This document shows positions 1 to 5,097 of a stretch of DNA of 5,366 bases, in pieces; within the stretch, counting starts at the first letter, position 1; each line of letters starts with the position of its first letter. The notes under the pieces are model-generated. The model worked only from the letters and a program-made list of their open reading frames with translations, made no database searches and was not told the DNA's origin. The stretch lies in NCBI GenBank assembly GCA_937900165.1, contig CALCCX010000387.1, positions 1 through 5,366 on the forward strand, written 5' to 3'. Source of the stretch: an uncultured Acidimicrobiia bacterium. Lineage in GTDB: Bacteria; Actinomycetota; Acidimicrobiia; Spongiisociales; Spongiisociaceae. The translations under genes and the position numbers were made by a program.

Positions 1-195
1 CGTGAGTTCCACGGCGAGGACGCTGATGACCAGGCTCCACATCCGGCATCGTCGCAAACGGGTTCGTGTGCCGAGATCCACGAGAAGCAGAACCGGAAGC
101 ACGATCGGGGTCAGGACCACACCGATGGTGAGAGCGAGGATGACGATTGTGAAGCTGAGAGGTCGCCGCAGCGCCGGTACCGGGAGAGCGGCCAT
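1..195 (-). CDS. N-terminal fragment of a membrane protein (possibly a lysophospholipid acyltransferase-like protein), truncated by the window edge
   Basis: An open frame starts with ATG at 193-195 and stays open for 65 codons to base 1, so only the N-terminus is seen. It begins MAALPVPALRRPLSFT, followed by a long hydrophobic run (about residues 15-40, including IVILALTIGVVLTP and LPVLLLVDL) that would make one or two membrane helices, then a basic patch TRTRLRRCR and a second hydrophobic stretch (WSLVISVLAVEL). The codons are GC-rich at the third position, as expected for a real gene here. A short basic N-terminus, a hydrophobic helix ending in LLLVDL and then an Arg-rich turn resembles the start of actinobacterial phospholipid/glycerol acyltransferases, but no catalytic motif (HX4D) falls inside the window, so that identity is a guess. 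It is divergent from the gene starting at 327. Confidence 0.5.
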   Translation of the reverse strand, partial: MAALPVPALRRPLSFTIVILALTIGVVLTPIVLPVLLLVDLGTRTRLRRCRMWSLVISVLAVELT

Positions 196-246
196 GGGTC
201 GAACGTATCGTCCCCGGCGACGGGTGTGCCGGCGTGAAAGTGCATG

Positions 247-275
247 TTGACTCTTTCCAATGGGTTTCATACAGT
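247..275 (+). promoter_or_regulatory. Predicted sigma-70-type promoter for the 138-aa gene
   Basis: TTGACT (247-252) and TACAGT (270-275) are separated by 17 bp, which is close to consensus spacing and sequence. Transcription would begin near 282, leaving a leader of about 45 nt before the ATG at 327. The promoter lies inside the longest possible reading frame (which would start at 234), and this is the main reason for choosing the internal start at 327. Confidence 0.5.
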
Positions 276-326
276 TCGACACTCGGCCTGATGCTGCCCC
301 ACCCGTCCTCACGAACAGAGACCGAG

Positions 327-743
327 ATGTCGATCGATGACTCTGCTGTAACCGCCGAACGACTGCGTTCGAGTGCACTCTCCGCCTCGCGCCGAGCTCA
401 GGAAGCTCGCCAACTGGCCTTTGACATCGATGTCCGCCGCCTGGCCATCGGCACTCGAATCGATGCGTCCGTCGCTCAGCACACTGCCGACATGTGGCAC
501 TCACGCGCCGCGGAGCGCAGCCGCACCGAACTACAGCGCGGGGTCGGCTTCATGGTCGGGCGCACGGTCCAGGGACTGCGGGAGACCAGAATCGCCCTCG
601 AGCGTAGGGCCGACGATCTCGACGACGATGCCCGCACTTATCGACGCGAAGCGACGGCGATCGAATCCGACCTGATCGCGGCCGCCCTGACCTCGACCAG
701 CATGGCCGTCGTCGACATGCCCTGGCTCGAAGGAATCGGCTGA
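327..743 (+). CDS. Hypothetical helical, Arg/Ala/Asp-rich protein, 138 aa
   Basis: I do not recognise the family. The frame is open from 234, but the ATG at 327 (MSIDDSAVTAERLRS) is preferred: the residues before it look non-coding and a good promoter sits at 247-275. The protein is rich in Ala, Arg, Asp and Glu with regularly spaced hydrophobics, for example around residues 8-35 and 85-125, consistent with long amphipathic helices or a coiled coil. There is no signal peptide and no membrane segment, so it is probably cytoplasmic. One short Gly-containing patch (GVGFMVGRTVQGL, about residues 72-84) interrupts the helices. Third codon positions are strongly G/C, supporting real coding. No good Shine-Dalgarno is seen; GAGACCGAG precedes the ATG weakly. 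It is divergent from the membrane protein at 1-195. Its role is unknown. Confidence 0.6.
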   Translation: MSIDDSAVTAERLRSSALSASRRAQEARQLAFDIDVRRLAIGTRIDASVAQHTADMWHSRAAERSRTELQRGVGFMVGRTVQGLRETRIALERRADDLDDDARTYRREATAIESDLIAAALTSTSMAVVDMPWLEGIG

Positions 744-766
744 ACTGACGAGATCGAGCGCCGACG

Positions 767-859
767 GTGGCCGCCGCGTCGGGCCCCGATCCGTGGCTCA
801 TTCACTTCTTCCAGCGCTCGGTCGAGGATGATGAGGACAAGGCTGACCCAAAGGACTAA
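767..859 (+). CDS. Possible 30-aa acidic small protein or C-terminal gene remnant
   Basis: A GTG at 767-769 opens a 30-codon frame ending in TAA at 857-859. It reads MAAASGPDPWLIHFF, then QRSVEDDEDKADPKD. The composition (DPWLIHFF followed by a strongly acidic tail) looks more like a genuine protein end than random frame, and it lies 23 nt after the stop of the 138-aa gene on the same strand. An in-frame TGA at 746-748 rules out a longer version. There is no convincing ribosome binding site. It could be a small co-transcribed protein, the tail of a decayed gene, or chance. Confidence 0.22.
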   Translation: MAAASGPDPWLIHFFQRSVEDDEDKADPKD

Positions 860-876
860 AAGCGGATCCGGCGGTA

Positions 877-895
877 CCGTTCGGAGTTCGAACGG
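877..895. terminator. Hairpin between convergent genes, candidate bidirectional terminator
   Basis: CCGTTCG (877-883) and CGAACGG (889-895) form a perfect 7-bp stem around the loop GAGTT. It lies 18 nt after the stop of the small plus-strand ORF and 17 nt after the stop of the minus-strand HigA-like gene, where a shared terminator would be expected. Neither side carries a T-tract, so intrinsic termination would be weak; it may instead only protect the 3' ends. Confidence 0.4.
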
Positions 896-912
896 CATCG
901 TGGGGTGCTCGA

Positions 913-1230
913 CTAGCTTGCCCGACTCGCTTCCAGTGGCTCAGCGGCCAATTCCATCTCGAGTGCCTCGGCCAGTGCCACGAGTGTTGAAAGTGTGGGA
1001 TTGGGGCTTTCAGCCGAGAACAGACGCCGGATCACCTCTGGACGGAGGTTGGCCCTTCGTGCCAGCTCGGCCTTGCTCAGGTCGAGGTGGCATCGGCGCT
1101 GATCCAAGACACGGATGATCGAGTCGATCTGATCGATCCGTCGCCGGGCAGCCTTGTGCACAAGCCCGTAGTCGGTGTCTTCTCGCCGCTCGTTGAGGTA
1201 GCGCTCGGCTCCCGTGCGTGCCTTTGGCAT
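913..1230 (-). CDS. HigA-like XRE-family antitoxin / transcriptional regulator (orphan), 105 aa
   Basis: The protein has an N-terminal helical region with the pattern TGAERYLNERREDTDY and ARRRIDQIDSIIRVLDQRR (residues 6-46), followed by a Cro/C1-type helix-turn-helix at about residues 51-93 (LSKAELARRANLRPEVIRRL, then NPTLSTLVALAEALEMELA). This arrangement is that of HigA-type antitoxins, which normally bind a RelE-fold mRNA interferase encoded just upstream and repress their own promoter. No RelE-type toxin is found on either side, so this copy is an orphan or has been captured by another partner. Two more ATGs lie upstream at 1237-1242, but they overlap the predicted -10 box; starting at 1230 gives MPKARTG and a leaderless transcript. 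A palindromic operator precedes the gene. The stop TAG is at 913-915. The group II intron ends 141 nt upstream of the start, beyond the promoter. Confidence 0.8.
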   Translation of the reverse strand: MPKARTGAERYLNERREDTDYGLVHKAARRRIDQIDSIIRVLDQRRCHLDLSKAELARRANLRPEVIRRLFSAESPNPTLSTLVALAEALEMELAAEPLEASRAS

Positions 1231-1237
1231 GGAACTC

Positions 1238-1265
1238 ATCATAGCGTGACGTAAAAGTCACGCAA
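1238..1265 (-). promoter_or_regulatory. Promoter with embedded palindromic operator of the HigA-like gene
   Basis: On the minus strand, TTGCGT (1260-1265) and TATGAT (1238-1243) form a -35/-10 pair with a 16-bp spacer. A perfect inverted repeat, GCGTGAC-TTTTAC-GTCACGC (1244-1263), fills the spacer and overlaps the -35 box, exactly where bound repressor would block RNA polymerase. The ATG at 1230 is 7 nt after the -10 box, so the mRNA is probably leaderless. Autoregulation by the encoded XRE protein is an inference from position and from HigA family behaviour. Confidence 0.6.
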
Positions 1266-1371
1266 GGGCCGAACGAACCGGGAACCATGCCGGTGAGGTA
1301 GGCCGCTGGTTGCTGGTCCGGACATGAGATGGAGACGCTGGGCCGTAGCTTTGTCGTCTTCTGCGTCTCGT

Positions 1372-1436
1372 GTCCGGGGTCCTCTGGCCAGCGGCCCCCG
1401 ATCGAACCGTGCGTGCGGTTCTCCCGCACACGGCTC
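1372..1436 (-). ncRNA. Group II intron catalytic domain V and branch-point domain VI
   Basis: Domain V (1436-1404, 33 nt) starts GAGCCGTG, which pairs with CACGGTTC at its 3' end; a 2-nt CG bulge follows, then an upper stem TGCGG/CCGCA closed by a purine loop GAGAA. This is the most conserved group II RNA element and binds the catalytic metals. Three nucleotides later comes domain VI: CGGGG pairs with CCCCG, and an unpaired A (1380) lies between GG and CCCCG. That A is separated from the 3' splice site (after 1372) by 8 nt, the normal distance for the branch adenosine that forms the lariat. Confidence 0.9.
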
Positions 1437-1447
1437 TCCGACATTGT

Positions 1448-2800
1448 TCACCGTCGTGCATGCACAGTCGGGTAGCGCACTGTCCCTGTGAGCCGGTAGA
1501 TCCCCAGGTTGGCGAGCCAATCCCACGTGAAGCGGTCGGCCCAGTTGAACCCGGAGAGCCCATATTTGCGGCTGGCCAGAACTGCGACTCGTTCATGAAC
1601 GTAGTAATCGATCGCGCCGAACTTGGCCGACGAGTTGCCTTGTCGGAAGTAGGCGCCCCAGCCCCGCAGCACGGGGTTGAGTTGTTCGACCACGGCGCTC
1701 AATTCGAGCCCGACTCGACTAGGGGCGGTCATAGAGCGGATCTTGCCTCTGATGGAGGTCATGGCCCGCGGTGACGGCCATTTGTTGAGCCACCAGCGAC
1801 CTGGCCGTTTCCGGGACTCGATCATGCGATGATGAAATCCCAAGAAGTCGAAACCTTGCGCCCCGCGCCGAATGTCCACAATCTGGGTCTTGTCGGGATG
1901 CAATCGCAGCCCGAGCGGTGCCAGCGTGGTCTCGGCCAACGCCCGAGCCTGTTCGGCCCGTTGGCGGGTGGAGCACAAGACGACGAAGTCGTCAGCGAAT
2001 CTGATCAGCGTCCCCAACCGGCGTCCATGCTGTTCCCAGACCTCGTCGAGGACGTGAAGAGCGATGTTGGCCAGAAGGGGAGAAATCGGCGAACCCTGCG
2101 GGGTTCCGGCCTCTGAATCAAAGACCATCCCCGCTTCGAATATCCCGGCTCGAAGCCAGCTACGCAGCAGTTTCAACATGTGCCGGTCAACTACCCGGCG
2201 TTCGACCTGCGCCATCAGCGCCTCATGGTCGATGTTGTCAAAACATGCCTTGATATCGGCATCCAGCACCCACCCCCGACCCCCATTAGCCGCCACACGG
2301 ACGGCTTCAAGAGCCTGCTGGGCTGAACGTTTCGGACGGAACCCGAAACTGGTCGGGCAGAAATCGGCCTCAAAGATCGGCTCAAGCACGATCTTCGCGG
2401 CCGCCATCACTACCCGATCCCCAACTGTGGGGATACCAAGCGGCCGGGTCTGGCCCGGCTTACCCGGTTTGGGGATATTCACTCGCCGCAGCGGCTTGGG
2501 CCGATACGTTCCGGCCCTCAGTCGCCCAGCAAGTTCATCAACAAAGGCCCGCACCGACTCGACACCACCAGACTCGACCTGGGCGATTGATACCCCGTCG
2601 ACCCCAGGGGCGCCTTGGTTGGTGGCCACGCTGACCCACGCCCGCCACATCACATCGCTGCGAGCGACCTTGTCGTAAAGGGCATGAAACCGGCGTGTCC
2701 GGTCCTGTTTGGCACTGCGGTAAAGCACACGCTGCAAAGCTCGAACAGGGTCCAAACCATCGGCTTGTCTGACGGTCCTAGCCGACACGTCGGCACTCAT
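1448..2800 (-). CDS. ltrA: Group II intron-encoded reverse transcriptase/maturase, 450 aa
   Basis: This is the intron-encoded protein that helps the intron fold and splice, and copies it into DNA during retrohoming. Motifs in order (numbered from an upstream ATG 6 codons earlier, at 2818): NQGAPGVDG (67-75), RPLGIPTVGDR (125-135), SFGFRPKRSAQQAL (157-170), DADIKACFDNIDH with the first catalytic Asp (187-199), GTPQGSPISPLLANI (238-252), RFADDFVVL with the metal-binding Asp pair (273-281; FADD in place of the commoner YADD), LHPDKTQIVD (306-315) and FDFLGF (323-328). Maturase domain X follows, with LNPVLRGWGAYFRQGN (380-395). There is no HNH endonuclease after domain X, so mobility would rely on single-stranded DNA or other priming. 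The start at 2800 (MSADVSARTV) is chosen because GGAGAGG (2814-2808) lies 7 nt upstream. The ORF stops 11 nt before domain V. The protein looks full length and undamaged. Confidence 0.93.
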   Translation of the reverse strand: MSADVSARTVRQADGLDPVRALQRVLYRSAKQDRTRRFHALYDKVARSDVMWRAWVSVATNQGAPGVDGVSIAQVESGGVESVRAFVDELAGRLRAGTYRPKPLRRVNIPKPGKPGQTRPLGIPTVGDRVVMAAAKIVLEPIFEADFCPTSFGFRPKRSAQQALEAVRVAANGGRGWVLDADIKACFDNIDHEALMAQVERRVVDRHMLKLLRSWLRAGIFEAGMVFDSEAGTPQGSPISPLLANIALHVLDEVWEQHGRRLGTLIRFADDFVVLCSTRQRAEQARALAETTLAPLGLRLHPDKTQIVDIRRGAQGFDFLGFHHRMIESRKRPGRWWLNKWPSPRAMTSIRGKIRSMTAPSRVGLELSAVVEQLNPVLRGWGAYFRQGNSSAKFGAIDYYVHERVAVLASRKYGLSGFNWADRFTWDWLANLGIYRLTGTVRYPTVHARR

Positions 2801-2814
2801 CAGTGTTCCTCTCC

Positions 2815-3359
2815 ACATCGTGATGCATCAATGAAGTAGGGGTCCTTCGCTCTGGCCAGGTTGTGTTGTCCTGACCGTCATCACTACTACGACCCCCTCC
2901 GACTCCCTCTCAGCTGACAACCATTTCCCGGGATCACCGGTTATAGGCAGACACACTCTCGACCCTCGCAGAGCCGAGACCGAGTAGGGCCTCTCCAGTT
3001 CCCTCGACAACCTTCTGAACGTTCCACGTTCCCTACGCCGGAGGGTTCATCAGTGCCCGCTCCAAGAACCCAGACACCTTCCATGGCCTTCACCAAATCC
3101 ACACAGGCTCGGCACCCTCTATACCCCGCGTCACCACGAGAGCCTTAACGACGCTGCAAACTTCGCTTCATGCTGCGGACCGCACATTTGATCCACCCCG
3201 CTTCGACCCCGGCCTCTCAACCAGACCCGGGAGCTTCACTACCAGGGACCTTGGCACCTCCCCGGACCGGACTCACACCGGCCGGCCATCAAGAGCTTGT
3301 CGCTCAACTACGTCATGACAACTCCTTCGTAGTCATGGCGTCCGAACTACTGGACGCAC
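2815..3359 (-). ncRNA. Group II intron 5' ribozyme part (domains I-III and start of IV)
   Basis: This 545-nt stretch has no gene and is explained by intron RNA. It starts GTGCGTCC, which can pair with GGACGC 16 nt further on (the basal stem of the first sub-domain). It contains GTGTGAGTCC (3278-3269), the EBS1 candidate GTGGATC (3196-3190), GTCCGCAGCATGAAGCG (about 3179-3163), the block ATGAACCCTCCGGCGTAGGG (about 3052-3033) and GGAGGGGGTCGTAGTAGTG (about 2900-2882), all familiar from bacterial group II introns. A small hairpin-like repeat GAAG...CTTC near 2850-2835 leads into domain IV and the maturase ribosome binding site. Confidence 0.8.
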
Positions 3360-3371
3360 GTGGATCCAGGC

Positions 3372-3860
3372 TTAGGAACCGGAGGTTGCGAACCATTCGT
3401 CAGCGAGGGATTCTTGACCGGCGGCGGTGAGGACCCGCCGAACTGCCGAGGTAAGGGCAGTGTGTTGAGGCCTCGCGGTGATGTCGGCGGAGACCCGAGA
3501 CCAATCGACGTCATCGGCCACGACCAGCCGGACCGCTTCCTCGAGGTTGACCAGCGTTCGATCCGTCGCTTGCAGAATCCGGTCGACCACGAGACTCTCC
3601 AACGTGATCGTATTGATCTTGACCGTGTCCGAGAGTCCGATCTGCATCAAGTCACCGTCAAGCACTCCATCCGGGAACTCGACCAGCTCACTGAGGCCGT
3701 CGGGGAAATCCCAGCGCAAGTGTTGGGAGCCCACGGCCACGAAACCGACATCCTGGAGCCTTCTGCGATCCCCCTTCGTCACTGATCCAACCAGGTCGAT
3801 GTCTGTCACCGTGTAGCCGCCGGTGTGAAAATCGACGGCCGCGCCGCCAACCAGGATCAC
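3372..3860 (-). CDS. DUF6036-like nucleotidyltransferase-fold protein (conventional start gives 162 aa; N-terminus uncertain)
   Basis: The N-terminal part MILVGGAAVDFHTGGYTVTD followed by IDLV carries the nucleotidyltransferase signature, GG (residues 5-6) followed by the metal-binding DxD (D20, D22). Downstream, LVEFPDGVLDGD (about 59-70) and the segment TLESLVVDRILQATDRTLVNLEEAVRL (two helices, 86-112) fit DUF6036-type proteins related to MNT/AbiEii nucleotidyltransferases, some of which are toxins that modify tRNA or partner proteins. The first usable start is the GTG at 3860, but this places the GG motif almost at the N-terminus. The same frame stays open upstream to 4001 and encodes plausible protein (for example DPASRRLWLIAAVEAILGKP directly before the GTG), yet contains no ATG, GTG or TTG. 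An ATC at 3972-3974 or a CTG at 3900-3902 are possible rare starts. The frame overlaps the end of the XRE gene, so the two are probably translated together. The group II intron begins 12 nt after the stop. Confidence 0.72.
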   Translation of the reverse strand: MILVGGAAVDFHTGGYTVTDIDLVGSVTKGDRRRLQDVGFVAVGSQHLRWDFPDGLSELVEFPDGVLDGDLMQIGLSDTVKINTITLESLVVDRILQATDRTLVNLEEAVRLVVADDVDWSRVSADITARPQHTALTSAVRRVLTAAGQESLADEWFATSGS

Positions 3861-3964
3861 AGGCTTGCCGAGGATGGCTTCTACGGCTGCGATGAGCCAC
3901 AGTCTTCGCGAAGCCGGGTCCTGCTCTGCGGTCGCCGCCTCGAGAGCAGCTCGAGCGTCATCTT

Positions 3965-4345
3965 CTAATTCGATCGCAACAACGATCTCTCGGCAGTTGT
4001 GTCACGCCCCAGCCTGTCCTTTCGGTCAAGTCGCGCAATCGGATCGGATAGGCCGATCGCGCTGCTTTGGAGTCTGGCTCGGTTGCGGCTGCGGCGTTCC
4101 AAGATCTCGACAGCAGGAATCAACTGCGGCTCGGCGAGCGGGAGATCTCCGATTTCCATCCCAAGGGTCTCCACAATTCGGGCAAGGGTGGACAGCCGCA
4201 CATCGACTTTGCCATTCTCAATGAGGGACAACCGAGGCGCGGAGACGTCGCAAGTCAACGCTAGTTCGGCCTGGGTCAAACACGCATTCTCTCGAAGTCT
4301 TCTGATCTTCGCCCCTAGGCGAATCTGCAACATTTCATCTTTCAT
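3965..4345 (-). CDS. XRE-family helix-turn-helix regulator, probable antitoxin partner of the nucleotidyltransferase, 126 aa
   Basis: MKDEMLQIRLGAKIRRLRE begins a Cro/C1-type helix-turn-helix at about residues 9-65 (LTQAELALTCDVSAPRLSLIE, then GKVDVRLSTLARIVETLGME), the standard five-helix DNA-binding fold. The C-terminal half (66-126) is charged, including VEILERRSRNRAR and DPIARLDRKDRLGRDTTAER, and could bind a protein partner. It ends in TAG at 3965-3967, inside the upstream extension of the nucleotidyltransferase frame (-1 relative to it), an arrangement expected for a coupled antitoxin-toxin pair. The start at 4345 is chosen because a strong -10 box (TAGAAT) lies 6 nt upstream, implying a leaderless mRNA; a second ATG at 4333 is less well placed. 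The toxin-antitoxin role is inferred from family pairings and gene overlap, not shown. Confidence 0.75.
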   Translation of the reverse strand: MKDEMLQIRLGAKIRRLRENACLTQAELALTCDVSAPRLSLIENGKVDVRLSTLARIVETLGMEIGDLPLAEPQLIPAVEILERRSRNRARLQSSAIGLSDPIARLDRKDRLGRDTTAERSLLRSN

Positions 4346-4351
4346 CAGCTT

Positions 4352-4379
4352 ATTCTAAAACGTAAGGACACTTATGCAA
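4352..4379 (-). promoter_or_regulatory. Predicted leaderless promoter of the XRE-nucleotidyltransferase pair
   Basis: On the minus strand TTGCAT (4379-4374) and TAGAAT (4357-4352) are spaced by 16 bp. The initiation codon at 4345 starts 6 nt after the -10 hexamer, where transcription itself would begin, so there is no room for a Shine-Dalgarno. The spacer is AT-rich compared with the surroundings. Unlike the promoters of the other two antitoxin genes, no long palindrome overlaps it; only short CTTA/TAAG arms are seen. Confidence 0.55.
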
Positions 4380-4392
4380 TAGAACAGTTCAA

Positions 4393-4406
4393 GGGCCCAT
4401 CGGCCC
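4393..4406 (-). terminator. Candidate terminator hairpin after vapC
   Basis: GGGCC and GGCCC form a 5-bp GC stem with loop GATG (minus strand) 15 nt past the vapC stop. The downstream minus-strand sequence TTGAACTGTTCT is only moderately T-rich, so this is a weak intrinsic terminator at best. It lies just upstream of the promoter of the XRE gene. Confidence 0.3.
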
Positions 4407-4421
4407 CCGTCCGGCACCTAC

Positions 4422-4856
4422 TCAAGCCATCAAGAAAGGGTGGATCGATCGGAGGCCGTCGAACTGTGCGAAATCTCGGTCGGCTGTAACCAGGTCGGCA
4501 CCAGCTTCGATCGCGAGGGCAGCGTGATAAGCGTCTGGCACGAGGTTGCCCGTTGCATTCGTTGCGAGACACAACTCGCGAAAGATCGACCAATGGCGGA
4601 CGCCAGGCAGCACCTCGATCGAATTCGGTTGACCGACGAGGCTGTCCGCGAACCGGGTCGCCTCAGCAGTTGTGTTCGGTGTGTTGAACACTCTTGAATT
4701 CGTCACGATCCTGATGAATCCGGCAAGCATGAGCGGCGAATAGCCCCACGCCATCCCGCCAAGAACGTCCACATCGAAGGCCGCCCGAAACCTGGAGTGA
4801 TCAACCGTGTCCTCCCGAAATGCGCCAACCAAGACGTTGACGTCATGAATCCTCAT
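4422..4856 (-). CDS. vapC: VapC-type PIN-domain ribonuclease toxin, 144 aa
   Basis: A single PIN domain covers the whole protein. It opens MRIHDVNVLVGAFRED, giving the first acidic residue D5, and has the typical late block DAYHAALAIEAGADLVTADRDF (acidic residues D108, D126, D128). The middle motif, LAGFIRIVTNSRVF (44-57), has Gly where many PIN proteins carry a second-site Glu; several mycobacterial-type VapC subfamilies share the FxRxxTN form, so this does not by itself mean inactivity. Such toxins cleave tRNA or rRNA and are neutralised by the VapB C-terminus. The gene overlaps vapB by 14 nt (ATG at 4856, vapB stop at 4843), a sign of translational coupling; the length is normal for the family. 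Confidence 0.9.
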   Translation of the reverse strand: MRIHDVNVLVGAFREDTVDHSRFRAAFDVDVLGGMAWGYSPLMLAGFIRIVTNSRVFNTPNTTAEATRFADSLVGQPNSIEVLPGVRHWSIFRELCLATNATGNLVPDAYHAALAIEAGADLVTADRDFAQFDGLRSIHPFLMA

Positions 4857-5091
4857 CGAGCCGGTCCATCAGGTCTCGAATCGCACGGTTGTTTGTCAGA
4901 TCGACACCCTGACGCACCCCGTCACCAGCGAAAGTCGGGATGGGTGGACGCTCGATATCTGACAACATCGGAGGATCCAACTGTTTGCGCACTGCATCTT
5001 CTATGAATTTGGTCAGGGAGACGCCAGCCGCTGCCGCAGCCGTTTTGGCTCGTCTCAGAACGTCGCTCTCCATCCTTATCGTGGTGCGCAT
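4843..5091 (-). CDS. vapB: VapB-type antitoxin, 82 aa
   Basis: The N-terminus MRTTIRMESDVLRRAKTAAA followed by AGVSLTKFIEDAVRKQL (residues 1-38) is a ribbon-helix-helix DNA-binding domain: a beta strand, then two helices. The tail, with PPIPTFAGDGVRQGVDLTNN and RAIRDLMDRLDED, is the acidic/hydrophobic extension that wraps the PIN toxin in VapBC complexes. It should repress its own promoter at the palindrome 5110-5125. In-frame GTG (5094) and ATG (5097) codons offer slightly longer versions. The start at 5091 is preferred because it lies 6 nt after a -10-like GAGAAT; GGAG (5104-5101) lies 9 nt upstream and could also serve as a ribosome binding site. The pair with vapC is complete and looks functional. 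Confidence 0.88.
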   Translation of the reverse strand: MRTTIRMESDVLRRAKTAAAAAGVSLTKFIEDAVRKQLDPPMLSDIERPPIPTFAGDGVRQGVDLTNNRAIRDLMDRLDEDS

Positions 5092-5097
5092 CACCAT

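Larger units (their letters stand above)
1372..3359 (-). mobile_element. Complete group II intron (1,988 nt) with encoded reverse transcriptase
   Basis: Read on the minus strand, the intron starts with GTGCG at 3359-3355 and ends with GAC at 1374-1372, matching the GUGYG...AY rule. Domain I carries characteristic group II blocks such as GTGTGAGTCC (3278-3269) and GTCCGCAGCATGAAGCG (about 3179-3163). Domain IV holds the maturase ORF; domain V (1436-1404) and domain VI (about 1400-1375, branch A at 1380) follow. A 7-nt stretch GTGGATC at 3196-3190 is perfectly complementary to the last 7 nt of the 5' exon (GATCCAC, 3366-3360), the expected EBS1-IBS1 pairing. All expected parts are present, so the element looks able to splice and retrohome. 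It has inserted in the short intergenic gap between the nucleotidyltransferase frame and the HigA-like gene. The layout suggests a IIB-like intron, but I could not resolve EBS2 with confidence or assign the class. Confidence 0.9.

Noticed and set aside
889..892. GTTCGAA-like T-loop motif near 886-892 suggesting a tRNA
   Set aside because: No acceptor, D or anticodon stems can be drawn around it; it is explained by the 7-bp hairpin.
638..898. Minus-strand ORF MPFELRTVPPDPLLVLWVSLVLIILDR
   Set aside because: Its hydrophobic start is tempting, but it soon becomes Arg-rich and runs antisense through the end of the better supported 138-aa gene.
1243..1371. Possible HigB toxin remnant in the 3' exon (frame reading ETQKTTKLRP)
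   Set aside because: A brief likeness to the KKTQKTP motif of HigB proteins is not continued by family-like sequence, and the frame across the joined exons does not encode a RelE fold.
1829..2116. Plus-strand open frames inside 1829-2678
   Set aside because: They lie opposite the reverse transcriptase, whose motifs are unmistakable; they reflect GC-rich antisense frames.
3181..3185. Alternative intron 5' end (GTGCG at 3185)
   Set aside because: Conserved domain I blocks such as GTGTGAGTCC lie upstream of it, and the GTGCG at 3359 is directly preceded by an IBS1 that pairs perfectly with EBS1.
3965..4004. Programmed -1 frameshift between the XRE gene and the nucleotidyltransferase
   Set aside because: The overlap has no X XXY YYZ slippery heptamer or obvious stimulatory structure, so it is kept only as one alternative in the start-codon finding.
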